Shown here: positions 63,871-64,000 of the stretch, piece by piece | How the letters are laid out: each line of letters starts with the position of its first letter | How positions within the stretch are numbered: position 1 is the first letter of the stretch | DNA from: Megalobrama amblycephala | Taxonomy: Eukaryota; Chordata; Actinopteri; Cypriniformes; Xenocyprididae | Assembly (NCBI RefSeq): GCF_018812025.1 | Contig: NC_063061.1 | Span: 31,940,509-32,004,508 of the forward strand | Length of the DNA: 64,000 nucleotides | Reading direction: 5' to 3' | Notes under the pieces: generated by a model | What the model was told of the DNA's origin: nothing | Database searches by the model: none | Seen by the model: the letters and a program-made list of their open reading frames with translations, nothing else | Program-made: the position numbers and the translations under genes

Positions 63871-64000
63871 TAAGTAACCAAAATACAATGTCTGTCCAAT
63901 GTTGGAAGTTGACATCAAGCCAACATTGACTTACTGTAGAGATTTGGGAAGGATGAGCACTCCATAAAATTGGACCATACCATGTAAACAAATGTGCCCC

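Larger units (their letters stand above)
61938..64000. repeat. Segmental duplication, copy B (3' flank of pseudogene 5)
   Basis: Collinear with 41,735-43,245 (blocks listed there). Between the shared blocks this copy carries an (ATT)n tract (61,987-62,031) and the foldback element at 62,849-63,363. The last shared block ends at the window edge. Confidence 0.85.

Noticed and set aside
1..64000. CRISPR arrays, operons, bacterial ribosome binding sites and terminators
   Set aside because: The DNA is vertebrate nuclear sequence; the direct repeats present are microsatellites or transposon parts.
1..64000. tRNA, rRNA and snoRNA genes
   Set aside because: No convincing cloverleaf with A and B boxes or rRNA-like stretch was seen by eye; a covariance search would be needed to exclude short ones.

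Overview
The window is nuclear DNA of a teleost fish, most likely a cyprinid or close relative. The reasons are spliced genes with GT-AG introns, a G2E3-like HECT ubiquitin ligase of the kind expanded in fish, a cluster of rhodopsin-like receptors, and very dense fish-type mobile DNA (DIRS, L2/Rex1-type LINEs, Tc1, Harbinger, Tol2-like hAT, piggyBac-like, chromodomain Ty3/Gypsy). The species call is inference. No operons, CRISPR arrays or prokaryotic signals are present. All alignments were made by eye.

Layout. 1-14.5 kb is almost wholly mobile DNA: the 3' end of a DIRS element with ~400-bp repeats (1-2.4 kb), a nearly intact LINE (3.05-6.43 kb), a decayed Harbinger element with its two convergent genes (7.3-9.5 kb), the wreck of an integrase-core gene (10.4-11.4 kb), a short non-autonomous DIRS (11.67-13.05 kb) and a 1000-N gap (13,506-14,505). 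14.85-21.50 kb, minus strand, holds the best host gene: an 18-coding-exon G2E3-like HECT E3 ligase of 785 residues with every splice phase closing. Its upstream side has CCAAT/ETS-like sites and two 231-bp CpG-rich tandem units.

23.04-30.24 kb is a complete DIRS retrotransposon with inverted ends, an internal complementary region, intact RT/RNase H and tyrosine recombinase frames, and a gag frame broken by frameshifts and a 5'-truncated LINE. It sits cleanly inside an older repeat. 30.3-39 kb has no recognised gene. It carries two stretches of complex unique DNA that could be conserved non-coding elements, a LINE with a nested 3-bp-TSD transposon, and a 1.6-kb Tc1-derived palindrome inside another repeat.

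39.4-62 kb is a tandem cluster of 7TM receptor genes on the plus strand: two intact single-coding-exon genes (46,439-47,269 and 58,899-59,750), three pseudogenes (41.2, 49.3 and 60.5 kb) and a TM7 remnant (39.4 kb). Four members keep a matching non-coding first exon ending in TTCAG|GTGAC, with a related promoter block. The receptors lack several class A hallmarks. Transposons (piggyBac-like, Tol2-like, a Ty3/Gypsy element and MITEs) fill the introns and spacers. Sequence after the 41.2-kb pseudogene (to about 43.24 kb) is repeated after the 60.5-kb pseudogene (to the window end), so the cluster grew by segmental duplication and probably continues beyond 64 kb.
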